In this document: piece after piece, positions 9,040-20,121 of the stretch
Position numbering within the stretch: position 1 is the stretch's first letter
Layout: each line of letters opens with the position of its first letter
Assembly (NCBI RefSeq): GCF_029784135.1
Contig: NC_073744.1
Coordinates: forward strand, 100,251,303 to 100,315,302
DNA: 64,000 bases
Direction: 5' to 3'
From: Toxorhynchites rutilus septentrionalis
Taxonomy: Eukaryota > Arthropoda > Insecta > Diptera > Culicidae
Notes under the pieces: generated by a model
Told to the model about the DNA's origin: nothing
The model's input: the letters and a program-made list of their open reading frames with translations, nothing else
Database searches by the model: none
Translations under genes and position numbers: made by a program

Positions 9040-9630
9040 AAACCATATCTGGGTTTGTGAAAACTGAATGATCAATTTAAAAGACCCTAACCGCCAATAA
9101 GCTCAAAACAAGCATAAACAAAATAATTCAATTCATATTATATGTCATATTATGTCACTTTAGAAGGCATTGGTATTGTGAATAGCTTTTAATAACTCTT
9201 CTTTGAATTGTTTAATGACACTGAAAAGCGCCGTCTTTTACGGTGGCTGGTTTTGCCGGCGCTTTTCAGACTGTATAAACAAACTTATTTCTTCTTCTAC
9301 CTGATGCCGTTTTGCGATTGCGTTTGCCTCTCGTCTGTTCTGTAGGCGGGTTTTCTTATCGTCGCGAGCAGCTTGCTAGCTAACTCGATCACTACAACGG
9401 CCGAAACTATATAACGCCGGCTAGGTGGACTGGTGCACTGGTATCAACGCGCTCGGCCTAGCTACCCTTGCGGAGCAATTGGCGAATACACATACGGGGA
9501 ATGCAAGCCAACACGGTTCGAGCGGGATTTTTGGAAACTCCTTTGCCATGTCCAGACATGGCTGCTTGTGTTGGTTTGTTGATGTGATATGATGTGATGC
9601 GAAACGATGTGGTGTACGGTTTAGATGAGA
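9040..9630 (-). pseudogene. H2A: Degenerate histone H2A, lineage A, copy 3
   Basis: Start codon complement at 9557-9559 gives MSGHGKG before a deletion. H2A-A landmarks follow leftward: the Asn-Arg-Val region, the stop region, and ELA-K-AARDDKKTR near 9370. This is the most diverged A copy and has lost ~60 bp of coding sequence. The stem-loop position (~9217-9232) is decayed. Like copy 1 it carries a tandem pair of SINE-like units in its leader (9631-10040), so the two blocks share ancestry. Confidence 0.7.
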
Positions 9631-10040
9631 ATGATCGCTACGGAAGGAAGGAAGGTATTGTATTATAGAGACTTTAAACTTTTGCAGTTCATTCGTCTCT
9701 AGTCTTGAGAAAGGCCCTTTGAAAACTCTACTCTATTCTACTCCAGCGCTACCACCTCCGCCCTCTTGCCTTGAGAAAGGCACTCGATCCCTCGCCGTCC
9801 AGCCCGTCCAGCAACTATGTTGTCCAGTCGGTGTCCACACAAAGAATGATCGCTACGGAAGGAAAGAAGGAAGGTATTGTATTATAGAGACTTTAAACTT
9901 TTTCAGTTCATTCGTCTCTAGCCTTGAGAAAGGCCCTTTGAAAACTCTACTCTATTCTACTCCAGCGCTACCACCTCCGCCCTCTTGCCTTGAGAAAGGC
10001 ACTCGATCCCTCGCCGTCCAGCCCGTCCAGCAGAGATGTT
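9631..10040 (-). repeat. Tandem pair of SINE-like units
   Basis: Two units with ATGATCGCTACGG at 9631-9643 and 9846-9858. The right-hand boundary is scrambled at GATGTTATCCAGTTC, where the H2A leader resumes. Confidence 0.6.
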
Positions 10041-10125
10041 ATCCAGTTCAGGGATTTTTAAGCTGACTGGCTGGCTCAAGAATTACGCATGTGTGAGACT
10101 GCGACCAATGTTTCGTTCATATTTT

Positions 10126-11160
10126 GACGTGGGACTACGTCTAACCGGAGTATATGGGGGGTAAAATGAAAACCTAAACATAGAACATGCTGGAAAAAAT
10201 GAAAGATTCCGAATGCTTATAACTCGAACATTTCTTACTGGATCGGAAAGATGTTTGCATCAATTGATACGGAATATTCCTACGCTTCTATCGCAATTAA
10301 TAAAATGTTATTTTTCATCAGATAAACAATTGTATAACTGTAAAATGTTAACCGTTATCTAAACGCCCCAACTACCTCGTTTTAAAAGGCCCGATTCACG
10401 GTTTCCCCAACACAGCCATCAAAACCAAGCAGCCTTGGGGAAATCGGCATCGCAAACACATGAAAGTATGGGAACTTTTGTTCGCACCGATCTGTGTTCC
10501 CTAACACAGACTTCAAAACCAAGCAGCTTTAGAGAAATCGGCATTGCAAATACATTGAAGTTGGGGATATTTTTATTCCGACTGAAATGTGGAGCTTGGG
10601 TAAATTGGTATTGCAAATACATGCAAGTCGGGGGCATTTTTGTTCCGACTGAAATGTATTTCCCCAGCACAGACTTCAGAACTAAGGTGCCTGAGGAAAT
10701 TGGCATTACAAACTCATGCAGATTGGAGTTTTTTTCTTCCGACTGAAATGTGTTTCCCTAACACAGACTTTAAATCCAAGGAGCGTGGGGAAATTGGCAT
10801 TGCATATTCATGCAGGTCAGGGGTATTTTTGTTCCGACTGAAATGTGTTTACCTAATAAAGACTTCTACCAAGGTGCCTGGAGAAATCGGCATTGCAAAT
10901 ACATGCAAATCGGGGTCATTTTTATTCTGACTGAAATGTGTTTGTTTAACACAGACAGTAACGAAGAACATAATCTATTGCATGAATTGACCTTACATGG
11001 CATTATACTATCTTTTTACTCACAAAGCAAATATATTGAATTCAATTGAATTCGGAAATTGCTGCATTCAATCAAAATTTTAATCTAACAAACAAATGAT
11101 TGCTAAGCTGAGGTAGTCCCACGTCAACCTTGTGGTTATATCATAGATATAACCTACCCA
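10126..11160 (+). mobile_element. Palindrome-ended element carrying a minisatellite, no histone gene
   Basis: It starts GACGTGGGACTACGTC, continues with a diverged H2A-type 5' module (to ~10350), has a 95-bp minisatellite in place of a gene, and ends with TAGTCCCACGTCA plus a GGTTATATC/GATATAACC hairpin at 11114-11160. It lies in the same T-run of a minus-strand H2A-A block as copy I does at 1480: left flank TTCGTTCATATTTT, right flank TTTTTTTCTTTTTCC. Its contents differ from copy I, so this is not simply a duplication of that nest. Confidence 0.55.
10395..10960. repeat. Minisatellite, ~95-bp unit, about 6 copies
   Basis: Units contain CACAGACTTCA, GAAATCGGCATTGCAAATAC and TTTTGTTCCGACTGAAATG. 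The last motif recurs at roughly 10583, 10650, 10745, 10837 and 10932, so most spacings are 92-95 bp and one is shorter. All frames are partly open because the unit is not far from a multiple of three; I do not regard this as coding. Confidence 0.8.
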
Positions 11161-11516
11161 TTTTTTTCTTTTTCCTTTCCAATCGTGCTTCATTGTATTT
11201 CGCTGCTGCTCTGGTTGCCCGTTTTGGTCGGTACGATTTGAGGAGCACAAAATGGACCAATCAAAAATGGGCACATAGTGCATTTGGACAATGCTTGATA
11301 TTTCACAATTATTCAATTATTTAGCTCAAGAAAAAATGTTATTCGTTATGATAGATGCGTAGATATATTTCCTATCAATTGATGCAAAAACCTTTGCGAT
11401 CTATTGAGAAATGCTCGAGTTATAAGCGTTTCAAATCTTGCATTTTTTCCTACTTGTTTAGTGCCTAGATTTTCATTTTACCCCCTATATCTTCCGGTTA
11501 GACGTAGTCCTACGTC
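11161..11516 (-). mobile_element. 5' remainder of interrupted H2A-A block (copy 3)
   Basis: The H2A-A 5' module on the minus strand, running from the palindrome at 11501-11516 to the T-run where 10126-11160 is inserted. Outside the palindrome is a run of A. Confidence 0.7.
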
Positions 11517-11845
11517 AAAAAAAAATGCGTTATTTCGCCTGAAAATCCATTTCCACTTACGAACAAAGATCAACTTCGATAGCGCAAAGATCGAATAGAC
11601 TAACAACGCTTATTATGAGGTATTTTCGAACATGTGGGAATTCAATTTTCCGAATTTTCCGACCCCTTCCTTCAGGATTTTTCGAAAATTTTCCGATTTT
11701 TCTCTCCACTATATTGTTTTACGGGAAGTAACGAATACAACAAAATAAAGAAGGCTAGAATCGGACCATCCCTTCTTCGGGTTTTCCGCTTACCAACAGA
11801 TTTTGCTAACATTTTTATTTACATAGATAGATTAGATTGGTTGTG
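11517..11845. repeat. Dispersed repeat, second copy at 61615-61890
   Basis: Shares TCTCCACTATATTG, ACGAATACAACAAAATAAAG and CTTCTTCGGGTTTTCCGCTT with 61615-61890, in the same orientation. It has no coding features. Confidence 0.7.
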
Positions 11846-11879
11846 ATAGTTTCAAAAAATGCAAATGTTTAAAAATATT

Positions 11880-12287
11880 TCGCTCAGTTTTATTATGCAA
11901 TGACCTAGCGTTAACAACATATTTACATTCATAGTTACTATTAAAATGCAATATTTACAACATCTGTTTGTCGCACAGACTACAGCGCACACATATTTGG
12001 ATCAATCATCTATAACATTTTTATTCTAAAGCAGTCGTAACAACTAAAGCAGCGGCGTGGTCGTTGTTTGTTTCGAGCGTTTTCTTACATATAACGTTTC
12101 TGTACCTAATAACGATACATTCTCATAATTGTGACAATTCATCAATTATGCCGTGGAAGAAATTCCTACACATTCCACTTTCATTCTTTTAAGTAAAAGA
12201 GTTAAAAAGATAACAATTTTTCTATTTGTAGGAATATTCTATTCTGATGATTCTACATTCTACTTATCAATGTCTATACTACACAAA
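11880..12287 (-). other. Tomosyn: Tomosyn 3' UTR with two polyadenylation signals
   Basis: Immediately downstream of the Tomosyn stop on the minus strand. AATAAA hexamers (complement TTTATT) lie at 12020-12025 and 11889-11894, about 265 and 395 bp after the stop. The stretch lacks transposon sequence, unlike its surroundings. Choice of poly(A) site cannot be decided from sequence. Confidence 0.65.
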
Positions 12288-12550
12288 TTACAATTGATAC
12301 CATTTTTTATCTTTATATTTATTCATTAATAAATGTGCCGAGTTAGAAAACTGTTGTGCTTCACTAGCCATACGTTCAGTTCTTTCCTCAAGTTGTCCTA
12401 GTTTATCCCCTCTTTCTAGCATCAGTTGGTGGGCTCGACCAACTTCTGATGTTGCAGATATAGTTCTTGTATTCAGCTCCTGAATGTTGCTGCTAGAACC
12501 AGGGATATGTTTAGCAACTGATTTGTTTGCTTTTCCACTAGATTCGCCAA
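12288..12550 (-). CDS. Tomosyn: Tomosyn, last coding exon (R-SNARE domain)
   Basis: Tomosyn (STXBP5 family) is a large WD40 protein that binds syntaxin and SNAP-25 through a C-terminal VAMP-like helix and restrains synaptic vesicle fusion. This exon begins after TTCTTACAG and adds 86 residues plus TAA. It starts GESSGKANKSVAKHIPG. The SNARE helix LERGDKLGQLEERTERM...FSNSAHLLMNKYKDKKWYQL follows, with the zero-layer arginine in EERT and the family-typical YKDKKWYQ end. The first two bases (TT) complete a phenylalanine codon with the last T of exon 59156-59280 (LDREEL-F-GESS). Splice phase, order and sequence all fit; no defect is seen. The exon was found by translation, as it lacks an in-frame ATG-started ORF of useful length. 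Confidence 0.93.
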
Positions 12551-12599
12551 CTGTAAGAATATAGAGATAGATACATATTATTATAGATCATAGATTTAA

Positions 12600-12669
12600 C
12601 CCTTTCGTTACGAACACCAGTGTGATGTGCATACTTTTATGGATGGAGCACACTGACGTAATGAACGGG
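12600..12669. mobile_element. Short TTAA-flanked MITE
   Basis: 70 bp, CCCTTTCGTTACG ... CGTAATGAACGGG, flanked by TTAA at 12596-12599 and 12670-12673. It is a deleted version of the 186-230-bp family at 33092 and 58756. It lies only 50 bp from the Tomosyn acceptor, inside the region where the branch point should be. Confidence 0.85.
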
Positions 12670-12673
12670 TTAA

Positions 12674-13005
12674 AAACGGAATAAATCGTTTTCCGTTTGT
12701 TTTTCTTACAAAAAAACATTATAGGAGGTTGTGTCCAAGATACGACCGCATTGTTGACGTAGAACTACGATGTTATTCTATATAAGTCGCTTATTTATAC
12801 TTTCGGATATTATTCTATAATGCTGTGAAAATTTAGAAACAACTGCTTAGTAGAATAATCTCTGAAATTGTTTTTTCATTGTAGAATTTGTTGACGATAA
12901 TTGATTGATGATTGATTCTTGCCCTCGCTAAACAATACACTAGCTGATCGTAAGTCGCAATTTATTTCATGTCAATGCAATGAAAATTTACCTCGCTTTT
13001 CTTTT
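12674..13005. other. Intron sequence, decayed palindrome only
   Basis: Unique-looking A/T-rich intron. GACGTAGAACTACGA at 12756-12770 is a decayed copy of the terminal palindrome without a recognisable block attached. Nothing else is seen. Confidence 0.5.
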
Positions 13006-13523
13006 GACGTAGGACTACGTCTAACCGGAAGATATAGGGGGTGAAATGGAAATCTAGGCACTGAACAAGTAGGAAAAAATGCAAGATTTGGAACGCTTAT
13101 AACTCGAGCATTTCTCAATAGATCGCAAAGGTTTTTGCAACAATTGATAGGAAATATATCTACGCATCTATCATAACGAATAACATTTCATTTTTCTGGA
13201 GATAAATAATTGAATAATTGTGAAATATCAAGCATTGTCAAAATACACTATGTGCCCATTTTTGATTGGTCCATTTTGTGCTCCTCAAATCGTACCGACC
13301 AAAACGGGCAACCAGAGCAGCAGCAAAATAGAATGAAGCACGATTGGAAAGGAAGAAGAAAAAAATGAACGAAACATTGGTCGCAGTCTCACACATGCGT
13401 AATTCTCGAGCCAGCCAGTCAGCTTAAAAATCCCCGCTCCGCTGCCGTAACGATCATTCTCATTCAAACCGTACACCACATCGGTTCGCATCACAACACA
13501 TCAACAAACCAATCCAAGCAGCC

Positions 13524-13982
13524 ATGTCTGGACATGATAAAGGAGGAAAAGTGAAGGGAAAGGCAAAATCCCGCTCGAACCGTGTTGATCTGGAGTTCCC
13601 CGCAAGGGTGGCTAGGCCGATCACGTTAGTACCAGTGCAGCAGTCCACCTAGCCGGCGTTATATAGTTTCGGCCGCCGAAGTGATCGAGTTAGCTGGCAA
13701 AGCTGCTCGCGACAATAAGAAAACCCGCATTCGGAACAGACCACATTCGGTTCGGTGGACATCAAGACAACAGGCAGTTGCAGCGAGTGGCGAGTGGCAA
13801 ACGCAATCGCAAAACGGCATCAGGTAACAGAAGAAAAAAGTTTGTTCTTTATACAAACTGCTTTGGTGGCAAATCCAGAACAAGGCGGCATCGAGGGCGT
13901 TCGAAATGGTTTTTTTCAAAACCACGAGTACTAAGTTTTCTAAATTGGAACCATTCCATAAAACAAGGCGCTTTTCAGGGCC
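13524..13982 (+). pseudogene. H2A: Degenerate histone H2A, lineage A, copy 4
   Basis: ATG 13524 opens [20 protein letters not shown], followed by VDLEFPARVARP, the shared TAG, and EVIELAGKAARDNKKTRI. The stem-loop GGCGCTTTTCAGGGCC is at 13967-13982. The stem would be perfect with one base change. The C-terminal half after TRI has no H2A similarity I can follow. Confidence 0.82.
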
Positions 13983-14803
13983 ATTAAACCTTCCAAAAAA
14001 GAGTTTAGGAAATACAGTTCAATGCTTTCTAAAACAATATCCAAAATAATAATAAAACACAAATTGATTTTTTCATAATTTGTTTGCCAGGATATGATGA
14101 GTATGTGAATTTGGCAGTTGTTCTGAGCTTATTGATTTTCACCAATTCTTAAATTGCTTCTAGATTGAAAGTACAGTAATTTACACTTATCTCGACATTT
14201 AACTAATTGGACGGACATGTAATGCGACATATTTAGTTGGACACTTTTGTAAACATAGAGTTCGGGGTCCAAATTATGACCCCACATTGAAAGTTGACAC
14301 TGTACCACTGTCATCGCAAATGTTCAATTACAGGTTAAAATTACCTCCAATCCGATACTGAGTGGTGGTAATGCGACGTGCCATTGAATGTAATTTACTG
14401 TAAAATATGTCACAAGCTGGATGGGAAGAAATTTTCCAACTGTGAAAGCTGTGGCGAGTGGCAAATGCAATCGCTAAACAGAAAGGTTTAGCCGAACAAG
14501 ATAGGGATATCGAGTGATAACAAAACAATAAACTTTTTAGATTGAAGATAATTTTGTGATCCTGAAAAGGACCCTTTTTAGCCTGCATGTGAATCCAACG
14601 AGCGAACAAATCGTAATGAATGTATTTTCTTCTACTTCTTCTTTTTGGCTTTAAGAGGGTTTAAACTTTTCAGTTCATTCGCCTCTATGAATGTATTTTT
14701 TGCCATCGCTCCCTTTTAACGCTCATTCGTTCGTCTCGTTGGACTCGCCCCTCTGGCTGAGTCTGCCGATTTGTCTCTATCCTGTGAGTGTGTACCGCTA
14801 GAG

Positions 14804-14810
14804 TATAAAA
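14804..14810 (+). promoter_or_regulatory. TATA box of H2A-B copy 2
   Basis: TATAAAA in GAGTATAAAACACGCGG, 75-80 bp upstream of the coding relic. The leader is shorter than in copy 1 because ~30 bp are deleted. Confidence 0.7.
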
Positions 14811-14883
14811 CACGCGGACCCCAAAAAAATATCTTATTTTCTTTCAAACCGTAAACCCGTGTGGTTGTACGGCATCGGCATCG

Positions 14884-15366
14884 TGGACGTAACAAAGGAG
14901 GACAAGTTAAGCGAAAGGCAAAGTCTCACTCGAACCGTGCAGGTCTCCAGTTCCCTGTTGGTCGCATTCACTGATTGCTCCGCAAGGGTAACTAGGCTGA
15001 ACGGATTGGTGCCGGAGCACCAGTATACCTAACAGCGATTATAGAGTTTCGGCCGTCGGAGTGCTCGAGTTGGCTTGCAAAGCTGCTCACGACAATCAGA
15101 AAACCCGCATAAAGAACAGAGTAGCTTCGGTTCGGCGCTCATCAAGGCAACAATTAGTTTCAGTGAGTGGCAAAGTGTTTCTCCGGCACGTCGCATTAAA
15201 TGTAATTTACTGAACAACATGTCACAAGCTGGATAGCAAGAAATTTTCCAACTGTGAAAGCTGTGGCGAGTGGCAAACGCAATAGCTAAACAGGAAGGTT
15301 TAACCGAACAAGATGGGAATATCGAGTGATAACAAAAACACAACACCAAAGGTTCTTTTCAGAACC
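14884..15366 (+). pseudogene. H2A: Degenerate histone H2A, lineage B, copy 2
   Basis: It lacks the ATG (GTGGACGTAACAAAGG where ATGTCTGGACGTGGTAAAGG is expected). The frame then gives the H2A tail, [43 protein letters not shown], the same two stops as copy 1, and VEVLELACKAAHDNQKTRI. Downstream of that, GEWQTQ-like sequence replaces the C-terminus. It ends with the perfect stem-loop GGTTCTTTTCAGAACC at 15351-15366. Confidence 0.87.
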
Positions 15367-15543
15367 ATCAACATATTCATAAAGAGTAAACAGTAAACTA
15401 ATCCATTTTTCAGGTAGATAGGTAGGTATTCACGTAGGAGAAGAAAATAAAACAATATATTTAAAATATATATTTAACAAAAGCTGTCCCCTTTGTATAG
15501 TCCTACGTCACTCCGGTTATGTCCCCGACATTACCCACCCGTC

Positions 15544-15833
15544 TTTTTTTCTTTTTCCTTTAAAATCGTGCTTCATTCTATTTCGCTGCTGCTCTGGTTG
15601 CCCGTTTTGGTCGGTACGATTTGAGGAGCACAAAATGGACCAATCAAAAATGGGCACATAGTGTATTTGGACAATGCTTGATATTTCACAATTATTCAAT
15701 TATTTATCTCAAGAAAAATGAAATGTTATTCGTTATGATAGATGCGTAGATATATTTCCTATCAATTGATGCAAAAACCTTTGCGATCTATTGAGAAATG
15801 CTCGAGTTATAAGCGTTCCAAATCTTGCATTTT
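15544..15833 (-). mobile_element. H2A-A 5' module fragment
   Basis: A minus-strand piece of the 5' module that starts at its internal T-run (TTTTTTTCTTTTTCC) and breaks at CTTGCATTTT, a second T-run, where the next element begins. The missing outer part is not found on the far side of that element, so the arrangement is not a simple nest. Confidence 0.6.
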
Positions 15834-16351
15834 GACGTAGGACTACGTCTAACCGGAAGATATAGGGGGTGAAATGGAAATCTAGGCACTGAACAAGTAG
15901 GAAAAAATGCAAGATTTGAAACGCTTATAACTTGAGCATTTCTCAATAGATCGCAAAGGTTTTTGCATCAATTGATAGGAAATATATCTACGCATCTATC
16001 ATAACGAATAACATTTCATTTTTCTTGAGATAAATAATTCAATCATTGTGAAATATCAAGCATTGTCAAAATGCACTATGTGCCCATTTTTGATTGGTCC
16101 ATTTTGTGCTACTCAAATCGTACCGACCAAAACGGGCAACCAGAGCAGCAGCGAAATAGAATGAAGCACGATTGGAAAGGAAAAAGGAAAAAAAGAAAGA
16201 AACATTGGTCGCAGTCTCACACATGCGTAATTCTCGAGCCAGCCAGTCAGCTTAAAAATCCCCGCTCCGCTGCCGTAACGATCATTCTCATTCAAACCGT
16301 ACACCACATCGGTTCGCATCACAACACATCAACAAACCAACCCAAGCAGCC

Positions 16352-16793
16352 ATGTCTGGTCATGGTAAAGGAGGAAAAGTGAAGGGAAAGGCAAAATCCC
16401 GCTCGAACCGTGTTGATCTGGAGTTCCCCGCAAGGGTAGCTAGGCCGAGCGCGTTTGTATCAGTGCATCAGTCCACCTAGCCGGCGTTATATAGTTTCGG
16501 CCGCCGAAGTGGAAAAGCTGCTCGCGACGATAAGAAAACTCGCATTCAGAACAGACCACATTCGGTTCGGTGGACATCAAGACAACAACAGGCAGTTGTA
16601 GCGAGTGGCAAACGCAATCGCAAAACGACAGCAGGTAGGGGAAGAAAAAAGTTTGTTCTTTATACAATCTGCTTTGGTGGCAAAACCAGAACAAGGCGGC
16701 ATCGAGGGCGTTCGAAATGGTTTTTCTTAAAACCACGAGTACTAAGTTTTCTAAATTGGAACCATTCCATAAAACAAGGCGCTTTTCAGGGCC
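16352..16793 (+). pseudogene. H2A: Degenerate histone H2A, lineage A, copy 5
   Basis: ATG 16352 gives [20 protein letters not shown], the best-preserved tail of the A copies, then VDLEFPARVARPS, TAG, and a deletion that removes EVIELAG but keeps KAARDDKKTRI. The stem-loop relic GGCGCTTTTCAGGGCC is at 16778-16793. Confidence 0.82.
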
Positions 16794-17443
16794 ATTAAAC
16801 CTTCCAAAAAAGAGTTTAGGAAATACAGTTCAATGCTTTCTAAAACATTATCCAAAATAATAATAAAACACAAATTGATTTTTACATAATTTGTTTGCCA
16901 GGATCTGATGAGTATGTGAATTTGGCAGTTGTTCTGAGCTTATTGATTTTCACCAATTCTTAAATTGTTTCTAGATTGAAAGTACAGTAATTTACACTTA
17001 TCTCGACATTTAGCTAATTGGACGGACCTGTAATGCGACATATTTAGTTGGACATTTTTGTAAACATAGAGTTCGGGGTCCATATTATTTGAATTGAATG
17101 TAATTTACTGTAAAATATGTCACAAGCCGGATGGGAAGAATTTTTCCAACTGTGAAAGCTGTGGCGAGTGGCAAATGCAATCGCTAAACAGAAAGGTTTA
17201 GCCGAACAAGATGGGGATATCGAGTAATAACAAAACAATAAACTCTTTAGATTGAAGATAATTTTGTGATCCTGAAAAGGACCCTTTTTAGCCTGCATGT
17301 GAATCCAACGAGCGAACAAATCGTAATGAATGTATTTTTTTGCCATCGCTCCCTTTTAACGCTCATTCGTTCGTCTCGTTGGACTCGCCCCTCTGGCTGA
17401 GTCTGCCGATTTGTCTCTATCCTGTGAGTGTGTACCGCTAGAG

Positions 17444-17450
17444 TATAAAA
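17444..17450 (+). promoter_or_regulatory. TATA box of H2A-B copy 3
   Basis: TATAAAA in the conserved context GAGTATAAAACACGCGG. Confidence 0.7.
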
Positions 17451-17523
17451 CACGCGGACCCCAAAAAATATCTTATTTTCTTTCAAACTGTATACCCGTG
17501 TGGTTGTACGGCATCGGCATCGT

Positions 17524-18002
17524 GGACGTAACAAAGGAGGACAAGTTAAGGGAAAGGCAAAGTCTTACTCGAACCGTGCAGGTCTCCAGTTCCCTGTTGG
17601 TCGCATTCACTGATTGCTCCGCAAGGATAACTAGGCCGAACGGATTGGTGCCGGAGCACCAGTATACCTAACAGCGATTATAGAGTTTCGGCTGTCGGAG
17701 TGCTCGAGTTAGCTTGCAAAGCTCACGACAATCAGAAACCCCGCATCAAGAACAGAGCAGCTTCGGTTCGGCGCTCATCAAGGCAACAATTAGTTTCAGT
17801 GAGTGGCAAAGTGTTTCTCCGGCACGTCGCATTAAATGTAATTTACTGAACAACATGTCACAAGCTGGATGGGAAGAAATTTTCCAACTGTGAAAGCTGT
17901 GGCGAGTGGCAAACGCAATAGCTAAACAGGAAGGTTTAACCGAACAAGATGGGAATATCGAGTGATAACAAAAACACAACACCAAAGGTTCTTTTCAGAA
18001 CC
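17524..18002 (+). pseudogene. H2A: Degenerate histone H2A, lineage B, copy 3
   Basis: Same architecture and stops as copy 2: [22 protein letters not shown][29 protein letters not shown], then the VEVLEL region with a short deletion. It ends with the perfect stem-loop at 17987-18002. Confidence 0.87.
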
Positions 18003-18179
18003 ATCAACATATTCATAAAGAGTAAAAAGTAAACTAATCCATTTTTCAGGTAGATAGGTAGGTATTCACGTAGGAGAAGAAAATAAAACAATATATTTAA
18101 AATATATATTTAACAAAAGCTGTCTCCTTTGTATAGTCCTACGTCACTCCGGTTATGTCCCCGACATTACCCACCCGTC

Positions 18180-18604
18180 TTTTTTTTTGCCTTTTTTCGC
18201 AATTGACATAGACTCGGTTAGAGTCGATTATATACATGTTGCACCAGCACCATTATTCCTCATCTCATAACTACATCAACATATCTTTGGCACCGCATGG
18301 AAACAACAATGACAACACTTGCAAGTATCAAATATCATGCTACATGTTATTCACTATGGCCTTAAAGGAATCGCACCTCTAGGTATCGTTCGTACAACGT
18401 AAACCAAGCGCCAAACAATCGTTCGCCATAGCATGCATACAGAGCCATACATTGGTGGCTTGAAACTACTAGGAATATAAAACACTTCTCATCATTTTGC
18501 GCTATTCCCAAAAGAAGCGCTTCTGTTAATATTACTGGCCTCGAAAAAAAGTTGTATTTCTTTCTCATGCTCGAGAGAAGCGCAGTTATCACCCTTTTTT
18601 TTAT
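18180..18604. other. Intron sequence, nothing recognised
   Basis: No repeat seen elsewhere in the window and no coding signal. It may be original intron. Confidence 0.4.
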
Positions 18605-19345
18605 CCAAAATAAATATTTTTTAAGGCTCATATGGCGTCAGCCTAACGGGGCCGGGAGTTCAATATTTTGACAATGTTTGCTTAGTTAGTTAGAAATATG
18701 TAACCGATTACTCGCGGTTGACTCGAGGTTAGTATTACAAGTGTTCTTTTTTTTCCAAAATATATATTTTTATAAAGGCTCATATGGCGTTAGCCTCACG
18801 GGGCCGGGAGTTCAATACAATTTTTCTTATTATCTATGTTAGTAATATGTAACCGATTACTCGCGGTTGGCTCGAGGTTAGTATTACAAGTGTTTTCGTA
18901 ATTGGGATGTTGCTGTCTCCAATGCTCTGTACGTGTGCCTGACACGGGATACTTCCTTATGGGATGCAGTTGACCATTAATCAGCAACGCCCCCCTAGTC
19001 TGTACCTCATATCTAGCGTGGTGCGTCTTTCTCGACTCGAGGAATCCAGGATAGAACGGTCACTAGCCGGCGCAATCATCAGTTCGTGTAGAGTTGTCAT
19101 GAGCGGTACAACCTTCGGCTCTTGTTGAATGATCAGCACAACCTTTGGCCCGTGTGTCTGTAAAGAGTGTGTGTATGTATTGCCGCGACTAAGTAAAAGT
19201 TTATCGATCGGATAGGAGGGATATGAAACGGGGACACAACGAAGGAAACATCATTAAACGTTGACATCGGCGTTTCTGAGGAACAGGTATAGATGAAGCA
19301 GAAGATCAGGATCACGGTTACCTAAGATATCCTTTAGGATATCTT
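18605..19345 (-). mobile_element. LINE 3' ends, one nested in another
   Basis: Two copies of the same LINE 3' terminus lie head to tail on the minus strand. Each has TTACTCGCGGTTG, ACTCGAGGTTAG, CTCCCGGCCCCGTGAGGCT and an A/T tail. The tails are at 18600-18640 and 18748-18790. The left one is a short 3' end; the right one extends to ~19345 and encodes a decayed version of the C-terminal tail found at 22439 and 24793. Both are 5'-truncated retrocopies. Confidence 0.7.
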
Positions 19346-19773
19346 AGTCAAGTGTTCTCATAATTGGGATGTCGCAGTCTTCGATGCTCTGTACGTGTTA
19401 TCACCCTTAGTGGAGGAAGTTTTGCTACTGGCAAGCGAAACCACATACAAAATTCCAGAACGACATTTACTTTCTCGGTGACTAAACAAGCGAAATAAAC
19501 TCTTTTTGTTAATAACAACCTCGAAAACAGTAGCAATGCAATCCTAGCTGAAGCAGTTTTGCAACTGGCACGCGAACCCAAATAACTTATAACATTCCAG
19601 TAAGACATCCAAGATGCTTGGTATTCCCCAAATATTTTTTTTACGCACAATCTTAACGCCTGCTTCGCCATAGTTTAGCCATAGTCAGTTTAATGCATTG
19701 ATGCATTTTCAAAGGCACCAACGAAGTTCTTATGATGACGGAAAACAAACAATGTTAACTGCTTGGGAAAAGA
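19346..19773. other. Intron sequence, little recognised
   Basis: GTCAAGTGTTCTCATAATTGGGAT at its left edge resembles the LINE tail sequence. The rest shows no gene. Confidence 0.4.
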
Positions 19774-20121
19774 CTAAATTATGCCACACAGCTTGTACTC
19801 TGCTGTAACACCCATCGATTCGAATTCGCTGATGAGTTTGTCAAGAGCGACCGCCTTCACCACCAGCGGGGGGAGCTTGATTTTGGTTGTTGCCTCGGTA
19901 ACGGCGTTTACATTTTCGACCGACGTGCCGAAATCGCCTACTTCGCTGTTGTGCGATGCGATGTCACACTCGCGAAGGCTCTGTTCAGTGCGAGCGCTTT
20001 TCACTGCACCAACATCGCGTGCATCATTGGATGACGCTTGCCTCGAAATATTATTGCCCCTGGCAAAGCGTTCGTTTTTTGCTGGGCTCGAACCTGCCTT
20101 CCTCTTCTTCTTGCTCATCAT
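19774..20121 (-). pseudogene. LINE ORF1 5' fragment (Jockey-like gag)
   Basis: 115 residues open from the minus-strand ATG at 20121. The N-terminus is basic (MSKKKRKAGSSPAKNERFAR). The stretch KLPPLVVKAVALDKLISEFE followed by MGVTAEYKLCGI matches the region just before the zinc knuckles in Jockey-clade ORF1 proteins. The reading stops after CGII; knuckles and ORF2 are absent, so this is the 5' end of a 3'-truncated LINE, unusual since truncation normally removes 5' ends. It stands behind the promoter-like module described next. Confidence 0.6.

Larger units (their letters stand above)
13006..15543 (+). mobile_element. Histone-bearing element, copy II (H2A-A + H2A-B)
   Basis: 2.5 kb, from the palindrome 13006-13021 (after CTTTT) to the hairpin end 15498-15543 (followed by T7). 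The content and order match 1480-4399: 5' module, H2A-A, stem-loop, 3' flank, collapsed divergent gene, TATA, H2A-B, stem-loop. Its left flank is ordinary intron. Its right flank is a minus-strand H2A-A 5' module fragment (15544-15833). Confidence 0.6.
15834..18179 (+). mobile_element. Histone-bearing element, copy III (H2A-A + H2A-B)
   Basis: 2.35 kb from GACGTAGGACTACGTC at 15834 to the hairpin end at 18179, followed by T9 and unique intron. It is the shortest and best-preserved composite copy. It lacks the SINE-like insertion near the divergent gene seen in copies I and II, and has deletions near 17085. Confidence 0.62.

Noticed and set aside
10419..10930. Overlapping ORFs in the minisatellite
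   Set aside because: Open on both strands because of unit length; no independent coding signal.
13420..13494. Reading DVVYGLNENDRYGSGAG on the minus strand, like the C-terminus of histone H4
   Set aside because: It lies antisense in the H2A-A leader, is short, and has no H4 sequence upstream; similarity is probably chance.
1..18180. Interpretation as a normal host histone cluster
   Set aside because: All genes are broken, arrangement is nested and inverted with common termini, and the region straddles and fills an intron of Tomosyn.
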